Below, one piece after another: positions 16,385 to 25,261 of a stretch of 41,943 bases of DNA. The translations under genes were made by a program, and so were the position numbers. The notes under the pieces were generated by a model that saw only the letters and a list, made by a program, of their open reading frames with translations, was not told where the DNA came from and did not search any database. The stretch comes from Deltaproteobacteria bacterium (GTDB taxonomy: Bacteria > Myxococcota > JACPTQ01): NCBI GenBank assembly GCA_016192705.1, contig JACPTQ010000014.1:79503-121445 (forward strand). Direction: 5' to 3'. Every line of letters begins with the position of its first letter. Position 1 is the first letter of the stretch.

Positions 16385-16802
16385 ATGAAAACGGCGCGGC
16401 TCGGGATCCTGGTCGGCTTTGTGATTCTATTCCCAGTCGGCCTTCACGCGGCCGAGGCCAAGGGCTGTTTCCCAGTCTGTCGTCAGGGATATGTTTGTGC
16501 GCCCGATGGACGCTGCGTCAGTCGGTGCAATCCGCCATGCACTGACCGTGAGCAGTGCGTGGAGGGTTCGTGTTTGGCGAGTCGTGCCAAGCGTGCCGTT
16601 CGCGCTGGCAACGAACCTCTGGTTTTACACCGGAAATGAAATCTCAGATCCGGTGTTCTTCTACATCGGGGGACAGGTCGCGGGCTTCGTCAAGTACAAG
16701 CGGTTCACAGCACAGATCCCGATCGATGTCGGCGTGCTCCCGTTTTTCAGCCCCACGGTATACGCCGTGACAATTGCATTTCTCGCTGGCGTCTCATTCT
16801 AA
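16385..16802 (+). pseudogene. Cys-rich/beta-barrel protein, probably frameshifted
   Basis: The first frame starts at ATG 16385 (GGAGG eight bases upstream; ATG 16379 also fits). It has a signal peptide and an eight-Cys region (GCFPVCRQGYVCAPDGRC, then CNPPCTDREQCVEGSC), a motif common in myxobacterial secreted proteins, and ends at 16639. From about 16580 a different frame continues to 16802 with alternating hydrophobic strands (LWFYTGNE, VFFYIGGQVAGFVKYKRF) and ends YAVTIAFLAGVSF, a terminal Phe typical of outer-membrane barrels. The two halves look like one gene broken by an indel, with much of the barrel also missing. Alternatively the 84-residue first frame is a stand-alone small secreted protein. 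Confidence 0.5.
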
Positions 16803-16818
16803 TGATGGGAAAATAGAC

Positions 16819-16859
16819 TGGGGACGCGGACGCGGACGCGGATGCGGATGCGCTAGCGG
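16819..16859 (+). repeat. G-rich hexanucleotide array 3, intergenic
   Basis: GCGGACGCGGATGCG-type units on the plus strand, in the gap between the broken barrel gene and the pbpC stop codon. It is the only clear array in the interior of the window that is not translated. Confidence 0.7.
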
Positions 16860-16861
16860 AT

Positions 16862-19309
16862 TCATCGAACGTCGAACGTGATGGCGGGGCTCGTTCGCGC
16901 GCCGATTTTCGCGACGACGGTGTGGCGACCGCGGGCGAGGGGCCACGTCGCGGTGAACGGCGGACCGACGGGCGGAAGGGTGCGGCCATCGACGATGAAC
17001 TCGACCGCGCGATGGCCAGCGATTCGCATTGACGACGCTGTGGTCGAGTCGATGCGCGCGCGCAAGGGTATGGATTGGGCGTCGGGCGCGAGGTCCGGAA
17101 GCCACGCGAAGCGATCGCCGTCGAGTGGGAAGGTGATCGCGATGTCGGCGTCGGCTGTCGCGCTTTGGGCGCTTGGCGGTGGGCACGTCGGTGACTCTCG
17201 AACGGGAGCGATTGGTCGGCCGGCGGCATACGCCCAATCGAGGTATTCGGGCGGGTACGATTCAAACGTGCGCAGCGCGGCGTTGGAACCGCGGCAGCGC
17301 GAGGCGGCGAGGAGCCCACTTTGCGAGTCGATGTGAACGCGATGGTGAAAGGCGCATGGGGCTTGGGGTGCGCGACCTTTGGGCACATGCTCCGTGAGCG
17401 CGCCTGGGCATGCGGGGCCGACGCGGGCGCCCGAGAGCGGACAGACGGCAATCGTCTCAACGCCCGTTGGGTCGGCGAACGGCGGCGGCGGCTCCTTGGC
17501 GTAAAGGGCGAGCATGACGTCGCGCCAAATCGGTGCCGCACCGATGATGCCCGAAGCGCCGCCGAGTGGGCGTGCATCGAAGTCGCCGACCCAGACGCCG
17601 ACTGTGTGCGCCGCGGTGTAGCCGACGGTCCAGTTGTCGCGGAAGTTCGTTGACGTCCCGGTCTTGACCGCCGCACGAAACGGCAGGTCGAGCGCACTCG
17701 ATTCGCCAAAGCTCGCCTTTCGCGCGCTCCGATCCGAAAGAATATTCGTGATCAGCGCAGCCGATGTTTCTGAAAGTACCCTCCCTCTTACTCCCCTATC
17801 TCTGTGTCTCTGTGGTGCATGTTCTTCTTCTCTTATCATTCTCACATCAACCGCAATCCCGCCCCGCGCGAGCGCCGCGTAAGCCGCCGTCAACTCAACG
17901 AGCGTCACTTCGCCGTTTCCAAGCACGGCGCCGAGCCCCACCTTTTCCGCATCGACATCGAGGCTTGCGACGCCAAGCGACCGCAAAAACGAGAGGAACG
18001 CCGGGACCCCGACGCGCTCAACGGCGCGCACCGCTGGGATGTTGTACGAATTGGCGAGCGCCTCGCGAACGCGCACCGGCCCGTGGAACTTCGTGTCGAA
18101 GTTTTGCGGCGCATACTCTTGTCCGCCCGCGACGTAGCGCACCTCGAGATCCGCGAGGAGACTCGCCGGCGTCAGCGTCCCGCGTTCAAATGCAAGCGCA
18201 TAAACAAACGGCTTCAGAGTTGACCCCGGCTGTCGCCGCGCGCGCGCCCCATCGACCTGGCCCTTGTTAACAACGCTCTTGAAATCGGCCGACCCGACGT
18301 ACGACAAGACATCGCCCGTCGCGTTCTCAAGGACGACGACGGCCGCGTTCGTGATGCTGTAACCGCGCAGATCGCGCACGGTGCGCCTGACGATCTCCTC
18401 AACCTCGCCCTGCAATCGCCCATCGAGCGTGGTTGCGACGAGCGTGTTTTTGACGCCAAGGCGCAGCGCTTCGTCTGCGACGCGAGCGACAAAGTGTGGA
18501 GCGTGAAACGGACGCTCGAGCGGCGCAATCGCAAGCGGCTCCGCGGTCGCGGCGGTTCGGTCGGCCGACGTAATTGCGCCCGTTTCTTCCATGAGCCGGA
18601 GGATCGTTTGCTGCCGCGCAATCGCCCGCTCTTTGAAGCGCGTTGGGCTGTATCCAGACGGCGCTCGCGGCAAACCCGCGAGGAGAGCCGCTTCGCCGAG
18701 CGACAACAGCGCGGGTGGCTTTCCAAAGTACGCACGCGCAGCGGCGTCGACGCCATAAAGCTGGTTTCCATAGGGGGCGCGGTTCAAATACTCCTCGAGG
18801 ATTCGCGCCTTTGAAGCTTGGCGCTCGAGGCGCATGGCGAGGATCGCTTCGTCGAGCTTCGTTGAAAGCGTTCGTGGGCGCGGCCGAACGAGTTTCACGA
18901 GCTGCTGCGTAATCGTAGACGCACCTTGGCGGCCACCCGAGCCGACGAGGTTTGCGAGCGCTGCGCGGGCGATGGCGGCAACGTCGATTCCGAAGTGGTT
19001 GTAGAACCGACGATCCTCGGCGGCGATCGTTGCGCGGACAAGGTGTGGCGAGTTGTCGGCGAGCGCGACCCAATGCGCACGGCGCGCCTCGCTTGACGGC
19101 GACTCTCGAAGAAGGACCCCGCGCCGATCCGTGAAGCGCTGCGACTCGAACCCGTCGCGCGAAAGCAGCGCTGACGGGAAATCGCCCGCGGCGACGACGA
19201 TCGCGGTAACGCCCGCGACAAGTGCGACGAACACAGCTACGCCCCCCGCGGACCAAGCCGCTCGTCGCAGCCACTTTCGCCGTCTCGTCATCGTCGTTCT
19301 CGCATTCAC
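16862..19309 (-). CDS. pbpC: penicillin-binding protein 1C
   Basis: An 815-residue bifunctional membrane-anchored PBP. The N-terminal membrane anchor is at about 18-42. The glycosyltransferase domain has catalytic Glu (about 97) in EDRRFYNHFG and the motif GASTITQQLVKL. The transpeptidase has Ser-X-X-Lys in GSTLKPF (about 363), SYN in NSYNIPAV and KTGTS (about 551). A PBP1C-type C-terminal domain follows. It polymerises and crosslinks peptidoglycan. It lies 4 bases after the A2M gene, the usual pairing. The start is GTG 19309, with ATG six codons on. Residues about 488-511 are an odd insertion rich in Arg, Glu and His, encoded by AGA, ATA and GAA codons and matching the dispersed repeat (copy B). 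The frame is intact, so the protein is probably functional. Confidence 0.95.
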   Translation of the reverse strand: MNARTTMTRRRKWLRRAAWSAGGVAVFVALVAGVTAIVVAAGDFPSALLSRDGFESQRFTDRRGVLLRESPSSEARRAHWVALADNSPHLVRATIAAEDRRFYNHFGIDVAAIARAALANLVGSGGRQGASTITQQLVKLVRPRPRTLSTKLDEAILAMRLERQASKARILEEYLNRAPYGNQLYGVDAAARAYFGKPPALLSLGEAALLAGLPRAPSGYSPTRFKERAIARQQTILRLMEETGAITSADRTAATAEPLAIAPLERPFHAPHFVARVADEALRLGVKNTLVATTLDGRLQGEVEEIVRRTVRDLRGYSITNAAVVVLENATGDVLSYVGSADFKSVVNKGQVDGARARRQPGSTLKPFVYALAFERGTLTPASLLADLEVRYVAGGQEYAPQNFDTKFHGPVRVREALANSYNIPAVRAVERVGVPAFLSFLRSLGVASLDVDAEKVGLGAVLGNGEVTLVELTAAYAALARGGIAVDVRMIREEEHAPQRHRDRGVRGRVLSETSAALITNILSDRSARKASFGESSALDLPFRAAVKTGTSTNFRDNWTVGYTAAHTVGVWVGDFDARPLGGASGIIGAAPIWRDVMLALYAKEPPPPFADPTGVETIAVCPLSGARVGPACPGALTEHVPKGRAPQAPCAFHHRVHIDSQSGLLAASRCRGSNAALRTFESYPPEYLDWAYAAGRPIAPVRESPTCPPPSAQSATADADIAITFPLDGDRFAWLPDLAPDAQSIPLRARIDSTTASSMRIAGHRAVEFIVDGRTLPPVGPPFTATWPLARGRHTVVAKIGARTSPAITFDVR
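17791..17848. repeat. dispersed repeat, copy B, inside pbpC
   Basis: CTCTGTGTCTCTGTGGT at 17800-17816 is identical to copy A at 272-288. It adds about 20 residues in frame (minus strand) between the GGIAVDV and RVLSETSAAL segments of PbpC, in a loop well away from the catalytic motifs. Codons AGA and ATA, rare in the rest of this GC-rich gene, cluster here. Confidence 0.75.
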
Positions 19310-19313
19310 CGCA

Positions 19314-22300
19314 TCACTCCGGCGCCTTCACCACGATCATCTGTGCGCGGCCGCGGCCATTCACGCGCGGGTCGTACATCTCCTCCGCGTGCGTCGCCGG
19401 CACCACGTACAGCCCCGGAACCGTCGCGCGCGCGAGGTAGCGGTAGCGGTGGATACCCGCATACATGTATGGCGCGAAGAGCACGACGCGGTCAGCGCGG
19501 TTTTCGCGGTGCGTGAAGCGCGTCCACCGTGAGGCGCTGTCCTTGTCGGAGCGACCTCCTCGGCGTGTCGTCGCCAAGTTGAAGTTGACCGCCTCAGCGC
19601 CGGCCGGGAGCGGATCGTCGACGACGACATCTCTTCGCACTTTCGGTACGACGATCGTCAAGTTCACGCGCAAAAGCTCACCCGCGTTCACTTCGGGCGC
19701 ACTCGGCGCGAACAGCGCGACGCCTTGACCGGACGTTGGCGACTTATCCCCGAGGCGTTCGATCGTTTTCCAGATCGTGATGCCGTCGTCGCGAACGTGT
19801 TTAGGAGGTTTGTTCGGCGCGAAGCGCAATCGCGCGCGATACCGAACGGCATCGCCGCTCATCGACTTGACGACAAAAGCAAGAGGTTCGCTCATGGCCG
19901 TCGCCGCATCCACGCTCGCTGTGCCGCTCGGCGCGATGATCGCCGCAAACGGCAGCGTCGCTGACCAGAACGGTTTACCGCTCTGCGACGGACCGTCGTG
20001 AATGACCACACTGCCGAGCTTCGCTGAAACGTTCAAGCGCGCCGATTTTTCCTTCCCCTTAAAATATTCCGACAACCCGAGCAGCGCGTACGCGTTCTCC
20101 TGCGTGTGAAGCCAATGCCCGTCTTCGCGCGCATCGAGGAGCCCGCGCGCAACCTTCGCCGTGATCGCGTGGTCGGGCGCAATCGCCGTCAGCGCAGACA
20201 AGACGATCGCGTTTGTGCGGACATCGGTGTGCCGAAGCCGCCACATCTCCTTCGTCGGGATGTCGTCGAAACGGACGCCGTCGTCGACGGTGCGCGCCGC
20301 TTTCGCGATGTCGGCGATCAGCGCTTTCACGCGCGCGTCGTCACGTCGCGCAACGTGCATCGCGTGCGCGAGAAACGCCTTTGCAAAAACCGGGAGGTCG
20401 CCGCGACGATCGTAAAGGTACGATGCGATCGACGCGTCCGGCTTGCCGAGCGCCGCAAGCACATAGGCGACCTGCGTCTTTTCAGCGAGCTCCGCGGCCG
20501 GCGAGTTGAGCCCCGCCGTTTTCATTTTCTCTTTGAGCGACGCCGCAAGATACGCCGCGCCCGAATCGCGCACGCTTTTTTCGACGTCGTACCCTTGACG
20601 CTCTGCTTCGGCGAGCGTCCAGAGAACCCACGCCGAAAGCCATGGCTCGGGCTTTGAACCATAGCCGTCGTACTCGTCGCCGCCAGGTCCCCACAAGCTA
20701 AAACCGCCGTTCTCGTGCTGAAACTTGTAAAGTCGCGACACGCCGTGCTTCACCATCTTCGGAATCTCTTTCACCCGTGCGAGATTCAGCCCCTCCGTCA
20801 AATCGCGCAGGCCGAGGAGCGGCGCGAGTGTGCTCGTCGTCTGCTCGGCGCACCCATACGGGTAGTGGATGAGGTACGCCAGGCCATCGGAGAGTTCGAC
20901 GCGCTCGGACGCCGAGAACGACACCGTGAGCTCGCCGACATCGCGTCTGGCGCCCTCGGGCAACGCCACCATCTGTTTCGCGGTGCTGTCGGCGATGCCG
21001 CCCCACGCAATGGTCTCGACGCTCGCCGGAATCTTTATTTCGCGCGTCACCTCCACGCCGTCGGTGTGGTCGCCCATCTTGCCGTGGAATCGCAAAACCG
21101 CGTTGCCGGGTGCTCCGGCGATAAGCGGGAAGCGAACGGTGGCGCCGCGCCCCGCAGCAAGCTCAACTTCGCGAGACGCTGCGCCCGCGACGCGGACGCC
21201 CGTGCCGGTGAATCCAACGACGGCCTTCTCCGCGCCGTTCGTGTGGTTGTGGACGACGACGCCCGCCTCAAACCGGTCGCCTGCGCGCACGAAGCGCGGC
21301 ACCGACGGCATCATCACGAGTGGCTTCGCAACACGGAATTTCGCATCGCCGCTTCCAAACTCCGCGCCCTTTGTGGCCGCGACGGCCATCACGCGAAACG
21401 TCGTCAAGTTGTCGGGCAGCTTGAATTTCACTTCGGCGTTCCCATCGCCGTCGGTCAAAACGCTCGGGTTGAAATACGTCGTCGCCTCGAACTTCGATCG
21501 CAGCCCCGATTTTCCGCCGCCGCCGCCCGCCGGTTCGTCGCCCTTCTCTTGGTACGCGCGCCGCCGCATAGTTCGATAGCGGTTGTCACTCGTCACGACC
21601 GCAAGCCCCCGCGTCGCATAAAGCGCTTTCAACGGGTCGGGTGTTTTGTACGCCGTGAGCGACAAGACGCCCTCATCGACAACGTAAACCGTCATCTCGG
21701 TCGGCACGCCGCCGCCCCGCGCATCGGTTGTGCGAAGCCGCACGGTCACTTCGTCGCCCGGGCGTTTCTCCTCGCTGTCGGGCGTCACGGCGACTTTGAC
21801 GCGCTTCTCTTTCGGATCGACGCGAATCGTTGCGTACCCGATGCGGAACATCGGCCGCCGCGGGTCATCGCCCGTCGGCGTAAAGGCGCCCGGCGCGCGA
21901 CCGCGTACGAGCGCGACCGACACGAACGCGTTCGGCAAAAACTCTTCGGTCACGCGAAGCCGAATCGCTGGCGCCGTGCCTTCGAGGAGTTTCTGCTCTT
22001 GATAAATGACGCCCTCGCGCTCGACCGTGATGAGCGCATGCGCCCGCGGGAACGGCGACTTCACGATGAGCCGCGCCGTGTCGCCAACGGCGTACGCCTG
22101 CTTGTCGGCGATGAGGCCAATCTTCACTTCGTCGCTTGCCGCCCACGCCGTTGTCGTCGGCCCGAGCACGTAAAACCCAAGGCTCGTCTTGACTTCGCGC
22201 CCCTTCGCATCTTTCCCGCGCGCGACAAAAAAGTAGCTTCCGCCTTCGCGTGGCTTGAAGTCGCAGCGCGCAAGTCCGTCGCTGGACGTGACCCGACACG

Positions 22301-25115
22301 ACTTCACGAGCTTGTCGACGACGCGCGACCCGTAGCTCCCAGTGCCGCCCTCGTTCTCACGCCGATACGACGTCCACGTGCGCTTATAGATGTCGCCTGA
22401 CAATGCGACTCCCGCGAGTCGCGACCCGTCGGGCTTCACCGCCGCGAGGTCCGCGCGAAACGTTTCGGTCGACTCAAGGAACGTCCACTCCGCGAGCACC
22501 CCAACATAGAAATCGGCCGGATGCGCCGTCACGACCGTGCGCGCCGAAATCTCCTCCTGTGTGAGTCCCGTCGCCGTCGCCTCGACCACGAAGCTCGCGG
22601 GTTTTAAGCCCCCTTTCCCCATCGCGCCGACCGTGAAATCGCCCGACATCGCGCCCGCCTCATCGGTCACTTCGTTTCGCGACAACACAACCGTCGAGCT
22701 TGATTCGACCTGCCCGCCCGTCTCCGACTCCATCCACCACGCGGTCTCCTCGCCAAAATAAAACCCGCTGTGCTTGGGCGGCGTAAACGACGCGCGCCGC
22801 CGCGTGATCGTGACTTCCATCTTCGCGCCGCGCATCGGTGCGCCAAACAGGTAGCGCGCCTCCGCGTTCCACTTAAACGTGTCGCCCGCGAAAACGTCGC
22901 GCTTGTCGGTCGTCGCCTTCACGCTGAAGTCGGGCGTCTTAAACTCCTCGACGCGAAACGACTCCGTGACCGTCCCCTTTGGCGCCGCATCGCCAATCTC
23001 CGCCTTGATTTCGTAGCGTCCGAGCGTCGCCGATTCGGGCAGCGCGACGTCAAACGCAAACGACCCAAACGCCGACAGCTTCGCCGTGTGCTCCGCGACG
23101 TCGTTGCCGCGTTCGTCCCTAATGGCGAGTTTCACGGCCGCGCCATGAGGCGTCTCCATCGTCTTCAGCCCTGCGCGCCGCGCGATCCCCTTGAGCCGCA
23201 CCTTTTCGCCCGGCCGATAGACGCCGCGGTCGGTGAAAATGATCCCAACGGTTTGGTCCGACACCGTCTGGCCGCCTTCGCCGTCTTCGCCCTCGCCGAT
23301 CCCCGTCGCGTCCGGAATATCGAAACTCGACGGCATCATCATCCATTGGTTTTCGTTTGTTGCGACGTACGCGAGGTCTTTGTCTTTTGCCGCGAACACC
23401 CAAAGTTTTTGAGCTTGCACGCGGCCTTGTCCCTTGGGCGAAATCGCGTCCTTCGGCGCAAAAGCAAGTCCATGCGCGTCGGTCGTGCCTTCCCAAAGCG
23501 CCTTGTTCGCGCCGCTTCGAACGACAACGCGTGCGCCTTCAACCGGCACTCCGCTCGAAAGCGACGTGACCCACGCGGTGACGCCAAACGGCGACCGTTT
23601 CGTCGTGACCCCGAGGTCGGTGACGTTGACGAGGAGACGATCGTTCGTCGACGAGTTGGTCGCTTTTCCATACCCTGTCTGGATTTCAACGACGCCGCCG
23701 CCGCCTGCTGGAAGTTGCTTGGCCGGGTCGATGAGTTTTACGTAGCGCGAACCTTCCCACTTTTTGAAAAGGAAATGGTGCGATGGCTTCTGCCCCGCGG
23801 TGACCGCGGTGCTCGTGCCGCTCGTGAGGCGCGCGACGATTTCGTTTTCTGGAATCGGATTCACATACGTAAACGCGCCCGGGACGCTCTGGTAAACGAC
23901 CGGTACGCCGGTTAACCCCTTGCGCTCGACGAGCGACCCCTCGACCGCGAAATGAACCGCCTCGCGGTATCCACGTGTTTCAAACGTCGCCTTGGCCGGC
24001 GCTTTGATCTTCTCGCCGTCGGTTGATTTGAGCGTGCCCGCGATCGCGACGCTGTATTTCGTCTTTGGGCGAAAAGCGCCGCGAAACGTCACCTCGCGAT
24101 CCGGCTCGGTGACCGTCGGCTCCGTGAGGCGCGCCGCGGGCGTGACTTTAAGCGCTTTCCAAACGTCGCGCGGATTCACGCGCTCCGTGAATTTCACCGT
24201 GAGCCCTTCGGACGGCGTGCAGTCGGCCTCGCACCCGAGCGTGTCGAATTCAAACGCTTCGACAACCTTAAAGGTCGTGCGCTTTGACTCCTCATAGATG
24301 GGAACGCCGCTCGCACTCACATGGCGTTCGACGATTTCGGCTTCGACGGTTGCGCCGACCGGGTACGGCTTTTCGGGGCGCACAAAGAGGCGACGGTAAT
24401 ACGACGCGTCGATCTTGAACGGCACATCGACGGCTTCAGCGGCGCCCGGTGCTGTCGCGCGCAACTTCACGCGCCCTTTGAGGTCGCTCGCATTGACGTG
24501 CGCCGAAAAGAGAAGGTCGATGGGTGTGGTGCGGAGCACGCGGACGGCGCCTTCGGTGGGCTTCAATCCGTGAACGATAATCGGTTTCACTTTGGGCGCT
24601 GCCGTAGGCCCAATCGCCACGACTTTGGGTCGCGCGACGCGCCCCGAAACCCGCCCGGGCACTTCGAACGCCCACGCCCGCGCATCGGCGAGCTTTTGTC
24701 CCGACAGCGACGTCAAGTCGTCGACGAGTCGCGCCGTGAATCGCCCCGACGCGAACCTCCCACCTTTCGGGACAAACGCGAACGCGTGTCGCCCGAGCCA
24801 GCGCACATCGCCCGCGATCGCGTGCGCGCTTTCACCGGCACCGCTCATCACGACGATGGGCGCGCGCTCGACGGGGACGGCCTCCGCCTTTAGGAGCGGC
24901 TGGTTGAACACAACGACCACTTCAGTGACGGCGCCGTCGTGAACGTTCGCATCGAATGCGACAACGCGGAGTGGTTCCGCCGCCTTGCCCGACTGCGAAC
25001 TGCGTTTCGCACCTTTGGGGTCGCCGATGATGCTCGACGAGTCGGCGCACGCGAGCGCAAGAAAGTGCGCGAGAGCCAGAGAATACGCGGGTTTTAGGAA
25101 CAAGCTGTGTTTCAT
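19314..25115 (-). CDS. bacterial alpha-2-macroglobulin lipoprotein
   Basis: A 1933-residue YfhM-type alpha-2-macroglobulin. The lipoprotein signal ends in ALAHFLALAC. A series of macroglobulin (MG) beta domains spans the first 1100 residues. The thioester motif CAEQ lies in YPYGCAEQT at about 1421, within the alpha/alpha thioester domain. A C-terminal macroglobulin domain follows. The family traps attacking proteases by a thioester-linked conformational change and is thought to work with PbpC, whose gene follows by 4 bases. ATG 25115 has GGAG six bases upstream. The length is somewhat above the 1650 residues of E. coli YfhM. Confidence 0.95.
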   Translation of the reverse strand: MKHSLFLKPAYSLALAHFLALACADSSSIIGDPKGAKRSSQSGKAAEPLRVVAFDANVHDGAVTEVVVVFNQPLLKAEAVPVERAPIVVMSGAGESAHAIAGDVRWLGRHAFAFVPKGGRFASGRFTARLVDDLTSLSGQKLADARAWAFEVPGRVSGRVARPKVVAIGPTAAPKVKPIIVHGLKPTEGAVRVLRTTPIDLLFSAHVNASDLKGRVKLRATAPGAAEAVDVPFKIDASYYRRLFVRPEKPYPVGATVEAEIVERHVSASGVPIYEESKRTTFKVVEAFEFDTLGCEADCTPSEGLTVKFTERVNPRDVWKALKVTPAARLTEPTVTEPDREVTFRGAFRPKTKYSVAIAGTLKSTDGEKIKAPAKATFETRGYREAVHFAVEGSLVERKGLTGVPVVYQSVPGAFTYVNPIPENEIVARLTSGTSTAVTAGQKPSHHFLFKKWEGSRYVKLIDPAKQLPAGGGGVVEIQTGYGKATNSSTNDRLLVNVTDLGVTTKRSPFGVTAWVTSLSSGVPVEGARVVVRSGANKALWEGTTDAHGLAFAPKDAISPKGQGRVQAQKLWVFAAKDKDLAYVATNENQWMMMPSSFDIPDATGIGEGEDGEGGQTVSDQTVGIIFTDRGVYRPGEKVRLKGIARRAGLKTMETPHGAAVKLAIRDERGNDVAEHTAKLSAFGSFAFDVALPESATLGRYEIKAEIGDAAPKGTVTESFRVEEFKTPDFSVKATTDKRDVFAGDTFKWNAEARYLFGAPMRGAKMEVTITRRRASFTPPKHSGFYFGEETAWWMESETGGQVESSSTVVLSRNEVTDEAGAMSGDFTVGAMGKGGLKPASFVVEATATGLTQEEISARTVVTAHPADFYVGVLAEWTFLESTETFRADLAAVKPDGSRLAGVALSGDIYKRTWTSYRRENEGGTGSYGSRVVDKLVKSCRVTSSDGLARCDFKPREGGSYFFVARGKDAKGREVKTSLGFYVLGPTTTAWAASDEVKIGLIADKQAYAVGDTARLIVKSPFPRAHALITVEREGVIYQEQKLLEGTAPAIRLRVTEEFLPNAFVSVALVRGRAPGAFTPTGDDPRRPMFRIGYATIRVDPKEKRVKVAVTPDSEEKRPGDEVTVRLRTTDARGGGVPTEMTVYVVDEGVLSLTAYKTPDPLKALYATRGLAVVTSDNRYRTMRRRAYQEKGDEPAGGGGGKSGLRSKFEATTYFNPSVLTDGDGNAEVKFKLPDNLTTFRVMAVAATKGAEFGSGDAKFRVAKPLVMMPSVPRFVRAGDRFEAGVVVHNHTNGAEKAVVGFTGTGVRVAGAASREVELAAGRGATVRFPLIAGAPGNAVLRFHGKMGDHTDGVEVTREIKIPASVETIAWGGIADSTAKQMVALPEGARRDVGELTVSFSASERVELSDGLAYLIHYPYGCAEQTTSTLAPLLGLRDLTEGLNLARVKEIPKMVKHGVSRLYKFQHENGGFSLWGPGGDEYDGYGSKPEPWLSAWVLWTLAEAERQGYDVEKSVRDSGAAYLAASLKEKMKTAGLNSPAAELAEKTQVAYVLAALGKPDASIASYLYDRRGDLPVFAKAFLAHAMHVARRDDARVKALIADIAKAARTVDDGVRFDDIPTKEMWRLRHTDVRTNAIVLSALTAIAPDHAITAKVARGLLDAREDGHWLHTQENAYALLGLSEYFKGKEKSARLNVSAKLGSVVIHDGPSQSGKPFWSATLPFAAIIAPSGTASVDAATAMSEPLAFVVKSMSGDAVRYRARLRFAPNKPPKHVRDDGITIWKTIERLGDKSPTSGQGVALFAPSAPEVNAGELLRVNLTIVVPKVRRDVVVDDPLPAGAEAVNFNLATTRRGGRSDKDSASRWTRFTHRENRADRVVLFAPYMYAGIHRYRYLARATVPGLYVVPATHAEEMYDPRVNGRGRAQMIVVKAPE

Positions 25116-25261
25116 CGAATCTCCATTAAGAGGGGTGACGGGCGGTCGTTCGAATCGATCTGATGACGAGTATGCGTGCCAAAGAGCATATCAAGCACTC
25201 TGTCGCGCGGGGAGGTGAGAAATGACGGTGCGGCTTGACTCCAAGTGTGCGAAACCCAACC

